From Acidobacteriota bacterium (GTDB lineage Bacteria > Acidobacteriota > Thermoanaerobaculia > Multivoradales > JBCCEF01), in contig JBCCEF010000032.1 in NCBI GenBank assembly GCA_039030395.1, positions 1 to 34,098 on the forward strand: 34,098 nt of DNA. The letters run 5' to 3'. The translations under genes and the position numbers were made by a program. Positions 16,566 through 25,789 of the stretch are shown here, one piece after another. Every line of letters begins with the position of its first letter. The first letter of the stretch is position 1. The notes under the pieces were generated by a model. That model was not told the DNA's origin and searched no databases. It saw only the letters and a program-made list of their open reading frames with translations.

Positions 16566-16790
16566 GACTTCGTCACCCCGCTCGCACTATCGTTTCAGTA
16601 CTCTGCTACTCTCTTCAAAAACAGGCGCCAAGGGTGTGACGAAATCCTCGCCACCCGTCGCCCCGCTCTCTCAGGTGGTACGATGAAGGCCATACGTATC
16701 TGGACTTCAAGACTGCAAATGTGCTGCTATTGCAATTGATTTGCTTTATTACATTCTCTCGCGAACGACGCGAGATCCGGAGGCCCACCC
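16566..16790 (+). promoter_or_regulatory. A+T-rich upstream region and leader of the giant repeat protein
   Basis: 225 bp, markedly A/T-rich between about 16680 and 16756, so it probably holds the promoter, although no good -35/-10 pair could be fixed. A perfect hairpin, TCTCGCG-AACGA-CGCGAGA (16757-16775), sits only 3 bp before the ribosome-binding site GGAGG (16779-16783; ATG 16791). Folding this close could influence ribosome access or mRNA stability. Confidence 0.45.
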
Positions 16791-19700
16791 ATGTTCTCGA
16801 CCCCCCGTAAAGGCTCCTTCTTCCGCCTCCCGCTGGCCGCCTTCCTCGTCCTCGCCGCGACGACCGCGACGGCATCGGCCCAACCGGCCTTCCAGAAGGT
16901 GTTCTCGCCCGATTCCATCGGCCCCAGCAGCACCTCCGAGCTGGTGTTCACGATCACCAATGGATCGGCCACACCGGTGACGGACATGGCCTTTTCGGAC
17001 ACTCTGCCGGCGGACGTCGTCCTCCAGACGCCCGCCGCCGCGACCACCGACTGCGTGGGGGCCACCCTCACCGCTCCGGACGGTGATTCCACCATCACCT
17101 TTTCCGACGGCAGCGTCCCCGGAAGTCAAAGCTGCACGGTGCGTGTCTTGGTCACGGCCGCCGCCGCCGGCACCTACGTCAATACCAGCGGTGACCTGAC
17201 GTCCAGCGCTGGCAACAGCGGAACCGCTTCCGACACCCTGAACGTCCTAGACAATCGACCCGGCTTTTCGAAGAGCTTCGCGGACGCCTCCCTGCTGGTG
17301 GGCGAGACCACCACCCTGACCTTCGATATCGACACCTCGGCGATCGCCAGCAACGCCTTCAACGTCAGCTTCACGGACTCGCTGCCTGCGGGGCTGGTAG
17401 TGGCTACTCCACCCAATGCTACGGTGAGCTGCATCGCGACCTTCGCACCCACCGCCGGGGGCACATCGGTGAGTCTGTTCTCAGGCTTCATTCCCGCCGC
17501 CGATGCGGGCTGTACGGCGACCGTTGATATCACCGCCACGGCCTTCGGAACCCAGCTCAACCGCACGACGAATCTGACCAGCTCGACGGGCAACTCCGGC
17601 TTCGCGGTAGACACCCTCGACGTAACCGTGCCGCGGGAGCTGCTCACCAAGCGCTTCGTGGGCAGCGCGGTGCCCGGCGGCACCGTCACCCTCGAGTTCA
17701 CCTTGACCAACTTCGACCGCGACTTCGCGGCCACGGACATCGAATTCACGGACGATTTGGACGCCGTCCTGTCGGGCTTGACGGCCCTCGGATTGCCCTT
17801 GGCGGATCCCTGCGGCGCCGGCTCGCAGCTCACCGGCACTTCGGTGCTGACCTTCACCGGCGGCAGTCTGCCGCCGGAGGGCTCTTGCACCTTCTCGGTC
17901 GACCTCCAGATCCCCGCCGGCGCTACTCCTGGGGACTACCCCAACACCACCAGCAGCCCAACGGCGACGGTCGACGGCGGCACGCAGACCTTTGCGCCGG
18001 CGACAGACACCCTGCCAGTCGATGCCGCGCCGGTAGTGAATAAAATCTTCCTGGACAATCCCGTGCTGGCCGGTACCTCGACCAACATCGAGTTCACGGT
18101 GACCAATTCGTCGCCGACGGAAGCGGCGACGGCAGTCACCTTCGAAGATCCGCTGGATTCCATTTTCACCGCCACCGGCCTCCCCGCCTCGCCCTGCGGC
18201 GGCGGTTCCACGGTGTTCGTGGACACCAGTTCCGGAACAGCGGTGCTGACCCTGATCAACGGCTCACTGCCGGCCGGAGGCTCCTGCACCTTCCAGATTC
18301 CCGTGACGGTGGCCGCCGCCGCGGCACCGGGCACCTACCCCAACCGGACCACCGCTCCCACCGCCACGGTAGCCGGAGAAACCGTCGTCGGCGTACCGGG
18401 AGCCGATGACCTGCTGGTGATTGGCGCGCCGGATTTCGCCAAGAGCTTCAGTCCCAACGCCGTCGCCGCCGGCGCCACGGTGGACTTGGAGTTCACTCTC
18501 AGCCTGAACCAGAACGCCCCGACGGACGTGACCGGGATCGCCTTCACGGATGACCTCGGCGCGGTGCTCGCCGGCCTAACGGCCGTCGGCCTGCCGCTGA
18601 ACAACGTGTGTGGGGCGGGCTCCCAGATCACCGGCACCACGACCCTCTCGTTCACCGGCGGCACCCTCGCCCCGGGGGAATCCTGCACCTTCACGGTGAC
18701 CGTGCAGGTGCCGGCCGGCGCGGCGCCGGGCACCTACCCCAACACCACCAGCAGCACCACCTCCATGACCCTCGGGGAAACGGTGGTCGGCCCCGCCGCC
18801 TCGGACGACTTGATCGTCAACGGCGTGTCCTTCAGCAAGAGTTTCACCGATGACCCGGTGATCGCCGGCGCGACGGTCACCCTCGAATTCACCATCAGCA
18901 ACCTGAGCGGCACGGAGACCCTCACCGGTCTGTTCTTCACCGACGATCTGGGGGATGTGTTGGCGGGACTGACCTCGACGGACCTGCCTCAGAATGACGT
19001 CTGCGGTGCCGGCTCGCTGTTCAGTCAGAGTGGCGACACGCTCCAGCTAGGGGGCGGCACCCTCGGTCCGGGGGCGTCCTGCACCTTCTCGACGGTCCTC
19101 CAGGTGCCGGTCGCCGCCCCGGCCGGTGTTTTCGGCAACCGCACCAGCAGCCTGGCCAGCTTCCAGGGCGTCTTCCCCGCGGCGCAGGACGACTTGACCG
19201 TCGCCGAACCGCTTTCCTTCACCAAGACCTTCACCGACGACCCGGTATCGCCGGGCGACCCGGTGACCCTCGAATTCAGCATCTTCAACGCCGACGCGGA
19301 CGACGCCATTACCGGCATCTCCTTCACCGATGATCTCGACGCCGCCTTGAGCGGACTGGTGGCGACGGGGCTACCGTTGAATAACGTCTGCGGTGCCGGA
19401 TCGCAGATCTCCGGTACGTCGACCCTCTCCTTCACCGGAGGTTCGCTGGCGGCAGGCAGCTCGTGTACTTTCCAGGTCACCCTGCAGGTGCCGGCGGGCG
19501 CCGCCCTCGGAACGGTGGCGACCAACACCACCAGTTCGATCACCGGCACCCTGGACGGCCTCACCACCACCGGTGATCCGGCGACGGACGACCTCGAACT
19601 GTTGGCGCTCACCTTCTCTAAGAGTTTCGACGGGCCGACAGCGGCCACCGGCACGGCGGTGCTTTCGTTCTCCATCGCAAATCTCTCCGCCACCGACACG

Positions 19701-22700
19701 GCGTCCGGATTGTCCTTTACGGACGACCTCGACGCGGTCCTCACCGGCCTCGTCGCCACCGGCCTGCCGCAATCGGATGTCTGCGGCACGGGTTCCCTGA
19801 TCAGCGGCACTTCGCTCTTGACCGTTAGCGGCGGCACGCTACCGCCCAACGGCACCTGCACCATCATGGTGACCGTGCAGGTGCCCGCCGGCGCGACACC
19901 GGGGACCTTCCCGAACACCTCCAGCGACCTCTTCCAGTCCGGCGTACCGGTCGCCGAGCCGGCGACCGCCGACCTGGTAATCGAGCCGCCGCCGACCTTC
20001 GCCAAAACCTTCGCGCCGGACTCCATCGGCGTGGGTGCCGGTAGCACCCTGACCTTCGCCATCGACAACACCGCCAGCACGCTAGCGGCGAGCGACCTCG
20101 CCTTCACCGACGTTCTACCGGCGGGACTGGCGGTCGCCACGCCGGCTAACGTCACCAACACCTGCGGCGGCACCGTCACGGCCACTTCCGGGACCGACAC
20201 GATCTCGCTTTCCGGTGGAACCGTAGCCGCCGGTGCGTCGTGCCAGATCCAGGTCGACGTGACGGCCAACCTCGCCGGCGCGCTGATCAACACCACCGGC
20301 GACCTCACCTCGTCCTCCGGCAACAGCGGCACCGCCTCGGACACTCTGGTCGTCAACCCTCAGCCGGGCTTCGCCAAGGCCTTCGCGCCGGCGACGGTGC
20401 CCGCCGGCACGGACTCGACGCTGACCTTCACCATCGACAACAGCCCCAGCACCGTCGCCGCCACCGGCCTCGACTTCACGGACAATCTGCCTGCGGGCCT
20501 GGTCGTCGCCTCACCGTCCAACGCCTCCACCACCTGCACCGGCGGCACCCTGACGGCGGTTTCCGGTGGCACAACCATCAGCTACAGCGGAGGCACTGTG
20601 GCGGCCGGCACGATCTGCACCGTACAAACGGACGTGACCACCACCGCCGCCGGCACCTTCGTTAACACCAGCGGCAATCTCACCTCGTCCCTCGGCAACA
20701 GCGGTCCCGCTTCGGACAGCTTGACGGCGACCCTCCAGGCCCTCGGATTCGCCAAGGCCTTTGCGCCGAATCCCATCGCCAGCGGCGGAGTGAGCACGTT
20801 GACCTTCAACGTCGACAACTCGACGAACCAAATTGCCGTGGGGGACATCGACTTCACGGACAATCTACCCACCGGCATGACCGTCGCCAGCCCGGCCAAC
20901 GCCTCCACCACCTGCTCGCTGGGCACCGTCACGGCATCGGCCGGGGCCGGTACGGTGAGTTTCACCGGCGGGCGCGTGCCCGCCAGCGCCACCTGCACGG
21001 TTTCCGTCGACGTCACCTCGTCGACGCCGGGCGAGGCGGTCAACGTCAGCGGCGATCTGACCTCCGAGGCGGGCAACAGCGGCACCGCCACGGACACTCT
21101 GAGAATCAATCCTCAGCCGGGCTTTACCAAGGCCTTCGCGCCGGATGCGATACCGGCCGGTACCGTCAGTACCCTGACCTTCACGGTCGACAACTCCGGC
21201 AGCACCGTCGCTGCCACGGCCCTCGACTTCACCGACAACCTGCCGGCGGGAGTCGTCGTGGCGACGCCGGCCAACGCGGCGACCACTTGCACCGGCGGCA
21301 CCCTCACGGCGGTCGCCGGCAGCGCGGTGATCAGCTACACCGGCGGCACCGTCGTCGCCGCCGCGACCTGTACCGTGCAGGCGGACGTCACGACGACCGC
21401 CGCCGGTTCCTTCGACAACATCAGCGGCGACCTGACCTCGTCCCTCGGCAACAGCGGTTCCGCCAGCGACACCCTGACGGCGACCCTCGAAGTTCTCGGC
21501 TTCAGCAAGGACTTCTCGCCGGCAGTGATCCAGAGCGGTGGCGTCAGTACCTTGACCTTCACCATCGACAATGCGGCGAATCAGGTCGACGTGGGCGCTA
21601 TCGCCTTCACCGACAACCTGCCCGCCGGCATGACCGTGGCCAGCCCGGCCAACGCCTCCACCACCTGCTCTCCGGGCACCGTCACGGCGGTTCCGGGCGC
21701 CGGCACGGTAACCTTCGCCGGCGGCCAGGTGGCGACCGGTGGCACCTGCACCGTGAGCGTGGACGTCACGTCGGCGACCCTCGGTGACTCGGTCAACGTC
21801 AGCGACGATCTGACCTCCGAGGCGGGCAACAGCGGTACCGCCACGGCGACCCTCACGGTGATCGACGACCTCGGCTTCACCAAGAGTTTCTTGTCGGAAC
21901 CGGTGTTGCCAGGCGGCGCGGTGGACGTCGAGTTCACCCTCACCAACCCGTCGCCGGACGTGACCTTGATGGACCTCGCCTTCACGGTGGACTTCGACGC
22001 CGCCTTGGCGGGCATGGTGGTCGAATCCGGGCCGATGAGCGACATCTGCGGCGCCGGTTCTCAAGCCAGCGGATCGCCGGTGCTGACCTTCAGCGGCGGC
22101 ACCCTGGCGCCGGCGGCGAGCTGTACCTTCGCGGTTTCCGTGCGCCTGCCGGCAGACGCCGCACCGGGGACCTATCCGTGCGACACCAGCACGCTCACCG
22201 GCACCGCCAACGGCAAGCCGGTGTCGGCCGCGCCGGCGAGCGACGATCTGGAGGTCGCCGGGCTGGTCTTCAGCAAGGACTTCGGCGCCCAGGGCATCAC
22301 CCCGGGGCAGTCGGTGCAGCTCAGCTTCTCCATCGCCAATCCGGATCCCGTCAACGACGCCACGGGCATCACCTTCAGTGACGATCTGGAGGCCTTCATC
22401 CCGGGAGCCACCACCTCCGACGTGCCGCAATTCGACGTCTGCGGCACCGGCTCGCTGCTCGATGGACCGTCCTTCCTCACCCTTACCGGCGGCACCCTCG
22501 GGGCCGGCGAAACCTGCACCTTCACGGTGCTCGTCGACATCCCGTCGGTCACCCCGATGGGCGACTACACCAACGTCACCAGCACCCTCGACGCGGAGGT
22601 CGGCGGTGAAACGGTGGTCGGCGCCACCACTCAGGCCACCCTCACCCTGGGCGACAACATCCTGGCGATCCCGACCTTGGGTCAGTGGGGATTGCTGCTG

Positions 22701-22754
22701 CTGGCCCTGGGCCTTGGATGGTTGGGCATCGTGGCCATGCGGCGATCGGCCTGA
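16791..22754 (+). CDS. Giant DUF11-like repeat surface protein with IPTL-CTERM anchor
   Basis: 1987 residues. The signal peptide is 1-30 (ends ATASA). Then come 15 modules of about 125-135 residues, each a predicted beta-sandwich opening with a FxKxFxxxxVxxGxxxTLxFT-type strand and usually containing two cysteines likely to form a disulfide. Two types alternate in blocks: type A (FTDNLPAG, then LTSSxGNSGxASDTL) at about 31-281 and 1068-1693, and type B (FTDDLDAVLxGL, VCGAGSxI, PAGAxPGTYPN) at about 282-1067 and 1694-1955. The C-terminus (1960-1987) is IPTLGQWG, a hydrophobic helix and a final Arg-Arg-Ser-Ala: the IPTL-CTERM sorting signal, processed by an exosortase-like enzyme not seen in this window. 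DUF11-like domains are common in cell-surface and fibre proteins. Ligand unknown. Confidence 0.9.
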   Translation: MFSTPRKGSFFRLPLAAFLVLAATTATASAQPAFQKVFSPDSIGPSSTSELVFTITNGSATPVTDMAFSDTLPADVVLQTPAAATTDCVGATLTAPDGDSTITFSDGSVPGSQSCTVRVLVTAAAAGTYVNTSGDLTSSAGNSGTASDTLNVLDNRPGFSKSFADASLLVGETTTLTFDIDTSAIASNAFNVSFTDSLPAGLVVATPPNATVSCIATFAPTAGGTSVSLFSGFIPAADAGCTATVDITATAFGTQLNRTTNLTSSTGNSGFAVDTLDVTVPRELLTKRFVGSAVPGGTVTLEFTLTNFDRDFAATDIEFTDDLDAVLSGLTALGLPLADPCGAGSQLTGTSVLTFTGGSLPPEGSCTFSVDLQIPAGATPGDYPNTTSSPTATVDGGTQTFAPATDTLPVDAAPVVNKIFLDNPVLAGTSTNIEFTVTNSSPTEAATAVTFEDPLDSIFTATGLPASPCGGGSTVFVDTSSGTAVLTLINGSLPAGGSCTFQIPVTVAAAAAPGTYPNRTTAPTATVAGETVVGVPGADDLLVIGAPDFAKSFSPNAVAAGATVDLEFTLSLNQNAPTDVTGIAFTDDLGAVLAGLTAVGLPLNNVCGAGSQITGTTTLSFTGGTLAPGESCTFTVTVQVPAGAAPGTYPNTTSSTTSMTLGETVVGPAASDDLIVNGVSFSKSFTDDPVIAGATVTLEFTISNLSGTETLTGLFFTDDLGDVLAGLTSTDLPQNDVCGAGSLFSQSGDTLQLGGGTLGPGASCTFSTVLQVPVAAPAGVFGNRTSSLASFQGVFPAAQDDLTVAEPLSFTKTFTDDPVSPGDPVTLEFSIFNADADDAITGISFTDDLDAALSGLVATGLPLNNVCGAGSQISGTSTLSFTGGSLAAGSSCTFQVTLQVPAGAALGTVATNTTSSITGTLDGLTTTGDPATDDLELLALTFSKSFDGPTAATGTAVLSFSIANLSATDTASGLSFTDDLDAVLTGLVATGLPQSDVCGTGSLISGTSLLTVSGGTLPPNGTCTIMVTVQVPAGATPGTFPNTSSDLFQSGVPVAEPATADLVIEPPPTFAKTFAPDSIGVGAGSTLTFAIDNTASTLAASDLAFTDVLPAGLAVATPANVTNTCGGTVTATSGTDTISLSGGTVAAGASCQIQVDVTANLAGALINTTGDLTSSSGNSGTASDTLVVNPQPGFAKAFAPATVPAGTDSTLTFTIDNSPSTVAATGLDFTDNLPAGLVVASPSNASTTCTGGTLTAVSGGTTISYSGGTVAAGTICTVQTDVTTTAAGTFVNTSGNLTSSLGNSGPASDSLTATLQALGFAKAFAPNPIASGGVSTLTFNVDNSTNQIAVGDIDFTDNLPTGMTVASPANASTTCSLGTVTASAGAGTVSFTGGRVPASATCTVSVDVTSSTPGEAVNVSGDLTSEAGNSGTATDTLRINPQPGFTKAFAPDAIPAGTVSTLTFTVDNSGSTVAATALDFTDNLPAGVVVATPANAATTCTGGTLTAVAGSAVISYTGGTVVAAATCTVQADVTTTAAGSFDNISGDLTSSLGNSGSASDTLTATLEVLGFSKDFSPAVIQSGGVSTLTFTIDNAANQVDVGAIAFTDNLPAGMTVASPANASTTCSPGTVTAVPGAGTVTFAGGQVATGGTCTVSVDVTSATLGDSVNVSDDLTSEAGNSGTATATLTVIDDLGFTKSFLSEPVLPGGAVDVEFTLTNPSPDVTLMDLAFTVDFDAALAGMVVESGPMSDICGAGSQASGSPVLTFSGGTLAPAASCTFAVSVRLPADAAPGTYPCDTSTLTGTANGKPVSAAPASDDLEVAGLVFSKDFGAQGITPGQSVQLSFSIANPDPVNDATGITFSDDLEAFIPGATTSDVPQFDVCGTGSLLDGPSFLTLTGGTLGAGETCTFTVLVDIPSVTPMGDYTNVTSTLDAEVGGETVVGATTQATLTLGDNILAIPTLGQWGLLLLALGLGWLGIVAMRRSA
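20361..21866 (+). repeat. Tandem duplication of a two-module block (2 x 753 bp) inside the giant gene
   Basis: Modules 10+11 (20361-21113) and 12+13 (21114-21866) match pairwise: 10 resembles 12 (both start QPGF and share TTCTGGTLTAV and TCTVQ/ICTVQ) and 11 resembles 13 (both share MTVASPANASTTC and LTSEAGNSGTAT). Each is less like its direct neighbour. The period is exactly 251 codons, so a two-module unit was duplicated in frame. Confidence 0.8.
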
Positions 22755-22781
22755 GGCCGGGGATCAGGTAAGGACAGAAGA

Positions 22782-22809
22782 GCCCGCGATCCTCCTCGGG
22801 ATCGCGGGC
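22782..22809. terminator. Hairpin terminator between convergent genes
   Basis: GCCCGCGATCC (22782-22792), loop TCCTCG, GGATCGCGGGC (22799-22809): an 11-bp perfect stem. It lies between the giant gene (stop 22754) and the convergent SelD fusion (stop 22837), so it can serve both. T-tracts are short (CTTCCACTTCT on plus, CTCTTCT on minus). Confidence 0.75.
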
Positions 22810-22836
22810 CTTCCACTTCTCTGGCCAGAATCAAAG

Positions 22837-25092
22837 TTAGGCGCTGACCTGCAAGGGGGAGGCAGAGCCCCCGCTGGACCCCAGAACGGTCCCGATCCGC
22901 GCGGCCTCTGAGAAACCGGCCCCTTGCAGGAGGTCCAGAACTTCCTCAACGGTTTTCGCGGGCACTCCGAAGAGCAACCCACCGGAGGTCTGCGGGTCGA
23001 ACAGAAGCGGATAGGCGGAATGGCGGACCGCTTCGCCCTGCACCAGGAGCTGCGCCTTGGCCCGGGCGTTCTCCTCATGAGCGGTGCTGCGGATTCCTTG
23101 ACCGAGGAGTTCGATGGCGCCCGGCAGGGCCGGCACGGCATCGAGATCGATCTGCGCCGACACGCCGCTTGCCCGCAGCGTCTCCAGCAGGTGGCCGGCC
23201 AGGCCGAAGCCGGTGATGTCGGTCATCGCCGTAGCGCCGTGGGCGACGGCGATTTCGGCGGCGCGGGCGTTGGACTGGACCATCGACGAGATCGCCGATT
23301 CCAGCCACCGTCCGCGCAGGCGCCCCTGCATGTCCGCCTGGAGGAGAACGCCGGTGCCGAGGCCTTTGGTGAGGATCAGCTCCTGCCCGCTTTCAAGGAG
23401 ATCGAGGGTCAGCGGCGCGCGCCCGGCGGACAGTTCGCCGTCCACCGCGAAGCCGACCAGCAGTTCCGGGCCGGTGGTGGTGTGCCCGCCGAGGAGAGTC
23501 ACCCCTTCGGCATCGAAAGCGACCCGCGCTCCGGCCAGGACCTGATAGAGCATCTCTTCGGCCACCGAGGATGGCAGATGGCTGGGCAGGGCGACGAGCG
23601 CTTGAGCGTGGCGCCCATGGGCGCCTTTGGCCCAGAGATCCGACAGGGCGTTGACGGCAGCGACGCGACCGACTAGAAACGGATCGTCCGTGAAGGACCG
23701 AAATGCGTCGATCGTCGAGACGATCCGGTCGCCCCGCCGGGTGGTGAAAATCGCCGCGTCGTCCGGACGGTCGAGGCCAACGAAGACGCCGGGATCGGCC
23801 GGAGCCGGTGGCAAGCGGGCCAGGGCACGGGCCAGGCTGGTCTGACCGATCTTGGCGGCACAGCCGCCGCACTCCATCTCGCCGGAGGCGGAATCGCTCG
23901 TGCCCATCCCGGCGCCCTCAAAGGACTTCTGTAGCGCCCCCTCGGCGTCCAACACCTGAAACTTGTCCATAAACCGCCGGTCGATCCAGTCTTTGAGGCG
24001 CATCACCCAGCGACCCTCGAAGGACCAGCGCCCTTTGGTGCCGAGGGCCTCGCCGTCGCCCAGATTGAGAAGCGATAGGAAATCCGACTGCGGCCGGTAT
24101 CGGCGCAGGGGTTCGCTCGCCGCGAAGGCGCGCAGGTTGTCCAGCAGGTACGGCCCTTGGCGCACCGCGTAGACGCCGGCCTTGGGCGTTCGCGGCGCTT
24201 CGAGCAGGGTGGCGCAATCGCCGACGGCGAACAGATCGTCGTGGTCCCGCACCTGGAGGGTCGGCCGGGTCCAGACGAAGCCGCGGTCGTCCGTCGCCAA
24301 GCCGGAACGGGTAAAGAGATCCCGTGCCGTGGCGCCGACCACCCACACCAGCAGCTCGCACGGCAGCTCTCGGCCATCTTCCAGAACCACCCGATCCGCT
24401 TCCGCCTGGGCGATGCGCTGTCCCGTGGTGATCCGGATTGAGCGCGCCACGGCGTGCTTTCGAGCCCGCCGCACCAGGGACTCGGGTTCTCCCGGCAAGA
24501 GCCGCCGACCTCCTTGCACCAGATGCACCTCCAGGGACGGATCTTCCGCCCCGCCGAGGCGTTGCCACAGGGCGAAGGCCATCTCGACTCCTCCGGCCCC
24601 GCCGCCGGCGACGACAATGCGAAAGGGCTCTCCGGCCGGCCGTTCGCCGACTCGCTCCACCACCTCTTCCACCCGCTGCACCAACCGGCCGATGGGGCGC
24701 GACGGTAGGGCGTGCTGGCACACCCCGGGCAGATCCAAGCCGGCGACGGTGGAGCCGATGTCGAAGGAGGCGACGTCGTAGGTAATGGACGGGCGATCCG
24801 CCAGTTCGATCCGGCGGGCGGCGGCGTCCACCGCCACGGCGGCCGACAGGATCACCCGCGCACCGGCCCGCCGGGCAAGCGGCAACACATCGATCTCCAG
24901 CTCCTCGGCGCGGTACTGGCCGGCGACAAATCCCGGTACCATGCCCGAGTAGACGGCGATCGGGGTGTCGAGAACCACCGTCAGATGGAATTCCGGCAGG
25001 GGCTCCATGGCGAGTCCGCGGAGCACCTGTACATGGGAATGTCCACCGCCCACGAGGACGACCTCACGCTGTTTTTTTCGGCGGGATGGCAT
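22837..25092 (-). CDS. selD: FAD/NAD(P) oxidoreductase-SelD fusion (selenide, water dikinase)
   Basis: 751 residues from the ATG at 25090-25092 (MPSRRKKQRE), just before the first dinucleotide fold. An in-frame start at 25173 would add 27 unlikely residues. The N-terminal half (10-400) is a pyridine nucleotide-disulfide oxidoreductase of the NDH-2/sulfide-quinone reductase type: VVLVGGGHSH (11-20), VAGGGAGG (161-168), FAVGDCA (298-304). This is the known N-terminal partner domain of SelD fusions. Residues about 405-751 are SelD: ECGGCAAK (407-414), in which Cys411 and Lys414 correspond to Cys17 and Lys20 of E. coli SelD. No in-frame UGA replaces the cysteine. SelD makes selenophosphate from selenide and ATP. 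The flavoprotein part is thought to supply or reduce the selenium species. No selA, selB or selenoprotein gene is visible here. Confidence 0.92.
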   Translation of the reverse strand: MPSRRKKQREVVLVGGGHSHVQVLRGLAMEPLPEFHLTVVLDTPIAVYSGMVPGFVAGQYRAEELEIDVLPLARRAGARVILSAAVAVDAAARRIELADRPSITYDVASFDIGSTVAGLDLPGVCQHALPSRPIGRLVQRVEEVVERVGERPAGEPFRIVVAGGGAGGVEMAFALWQRLGGAEDPSLEVHLVQGGRRLLPGEPESLVRRARKHAVARSIRITTGQRIAQAEADRVVLEDGRELPCELLVWVVGATARDLFTRSGLATDDRGFVWTRPTLQVRDHDDLFAVGDCATLLEAPRTPKAGVYAVRQGPYLLDNLRAFAASEPLRRYRPQSDFLSLLNLGDGEALGTKGRWSFEGRWVMRLKDWIDRRFMDKFQVLDAEGALQKSFEGAGMGTSDSASGEMECGGCAAKIGQTSLARALARLPPAPADPGVFVGLDRPDDAAIFTTRRGDRIVSTIDAFRSFTDDPFLVGRVAAVNALSDLWAKGAHGRHAQALVALPSHLPSSVAEEMLYQVLAGARVAFDAEGVTLLGGHTTTGPELLVGFAVDGELSAGRAPLTLDLLESGQELILTKGLGTGVLLQADMQGRLRGRWLESAISSMVQSNARAAEIAVAHGATAMTDITGFGLAGHLLETLRASGVSAQIDLDAVPALPGAIELLGQGIRSTAHEENARAKAQLLVQGEAVRHSAYPLLFDPQTSGGLLFGVPAKTVEEVLDLLQGAGFSEAARIGTVLGSSGGSASPLQVSA

Positions 25093-25192
25093 CTTCGAGT
25101 CGCTCGGCGCGAGGTAGCAGTGGATGGACTGGCCGGAACGGACGGCCTCAGCGATTGTATCCGCGCCGGGCACCTATGATTCAATATCTTTC
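25093..25192. promoter_or_regulatory. Divergent promoter region, selD fusion / rhodanese
   Basis: 100 bp between divergent genes. TATGAT at 25175-25180 is one base off the consensus -10 and would start transcription about 6 nt before the rhodanese ATG (25193), giving an almost leaderless mRNA. No matching -35 was found. The selD side shows only a weak GAAG before its ATG. Confidence 0.4.
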
Positions 25193-25723
25193 ATGCGCTC
25201 GGTCTGTCTGCTCCTCTGCTCGATACTGACCCTTCCCGCCGTGAGCTGCGCCGCTTCCACCGATCACCTTTCGGACGCCGCCAAGCGCGCGCGTATCCAG
25301 GAGATGTACGACGGCTACCGCGCCTCCTTCGTCGAGGTGCAAGGCATCTCCGCCGAAGAGGTCATGCGACGGCGGGACACCGAAGACGTTCTGTTCATCG
25401 ACGTGCGATCGGCAAAGGAGCGCCGGATTTCGCGCATTCGGAACTCCGTCACCCCCGAAGAGCTGCCGAAAGACCCCACGGAACTGCGGGAGGAGCTGGG
25501 CGATCGTCTGGTGGTCGCCTATTGCACCGTGGGCTATCGCAGCGGCAAGTACGCCGAAAAGCTGCAGAATCAGGGCATCGAAATCCTCAACCTGGAGGGC
25601 AGCCTGCTGTCCTGGACTCACGCCGGCGGTGAGTTGGTGGACGATGCCGGTCCGACCGACAAGCTTCACGTCTACGGCAAACGGTGGAATCTCGCCCCGC
25701 AGGGCATCGAAACCACCTGGTAG
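25193..25723 (+). CDS. Exported rhodanese-like sulfurtransferase
   Basis: 176 residues from the ATG at 25193. A hydrophobic N-terminus (1-20, ending PAVSCA) is a signal peptide, perhaps a non-standard lipobox with Cys19. The rhodanese domain starts at about residue 50 (ISAEEVMRR). It contains VLFIDVRSAKER (66-77) and the active loop YCTVGYRS (110-117) with Cys111 as the persulfide/perselenide carrier. It lacks the P-loop domain of SelU, so it is not tRNA 2-selenouridine synthase. It is divergent from the selD fusion across a 100-bp promoter region. A role in supplying sulfur or selenium is suggested by that pairing, though the predicted export argues for a periplasmic task instead. Domain firm; partner inferred. 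Confidence 0.85.
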   Translation: MRSVCLLLCSILTLPAVSCAASTDHLSDAAKRARIQEMYDGYRASFVEVQGISAEEVMRRRDTEDVLFIDVRSAKERRISRIRNSVTPEELPKDPTELREELGDRLVVAYCTVGYRSGKYAEKLQNQGIEILNLEGSLLSWTHAGGELVDDAGPTDKLHVYGKRWNLAPQGIETTW

Positions 25724-25789
25724 CCGTCCTCGATCACGGCGCGGTACCCTCGCCGCAAGACCCCCAACGAAACCTAGGAGGCGTCAATC

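Noticed and set aside
16701-16716. Second sigma-54 promoter candidate (TGGACTTCAAGACTGC) upstream of the giant gene
   Set aside because: The GG and GC elements are one base too far apart and the sequence between fits the consensus poorly.
20865-22430. Minus-strand frame of 521 codons inside the giant gene
   Set aside because: It repeats in step with the DUF11-like modules and is their antisense shadow.
23858-23879. Selenocysteine codon in the SelD active site
   Set aside because: The catalytic position is an ordinary cysteine codon in frame; no UGA is present.
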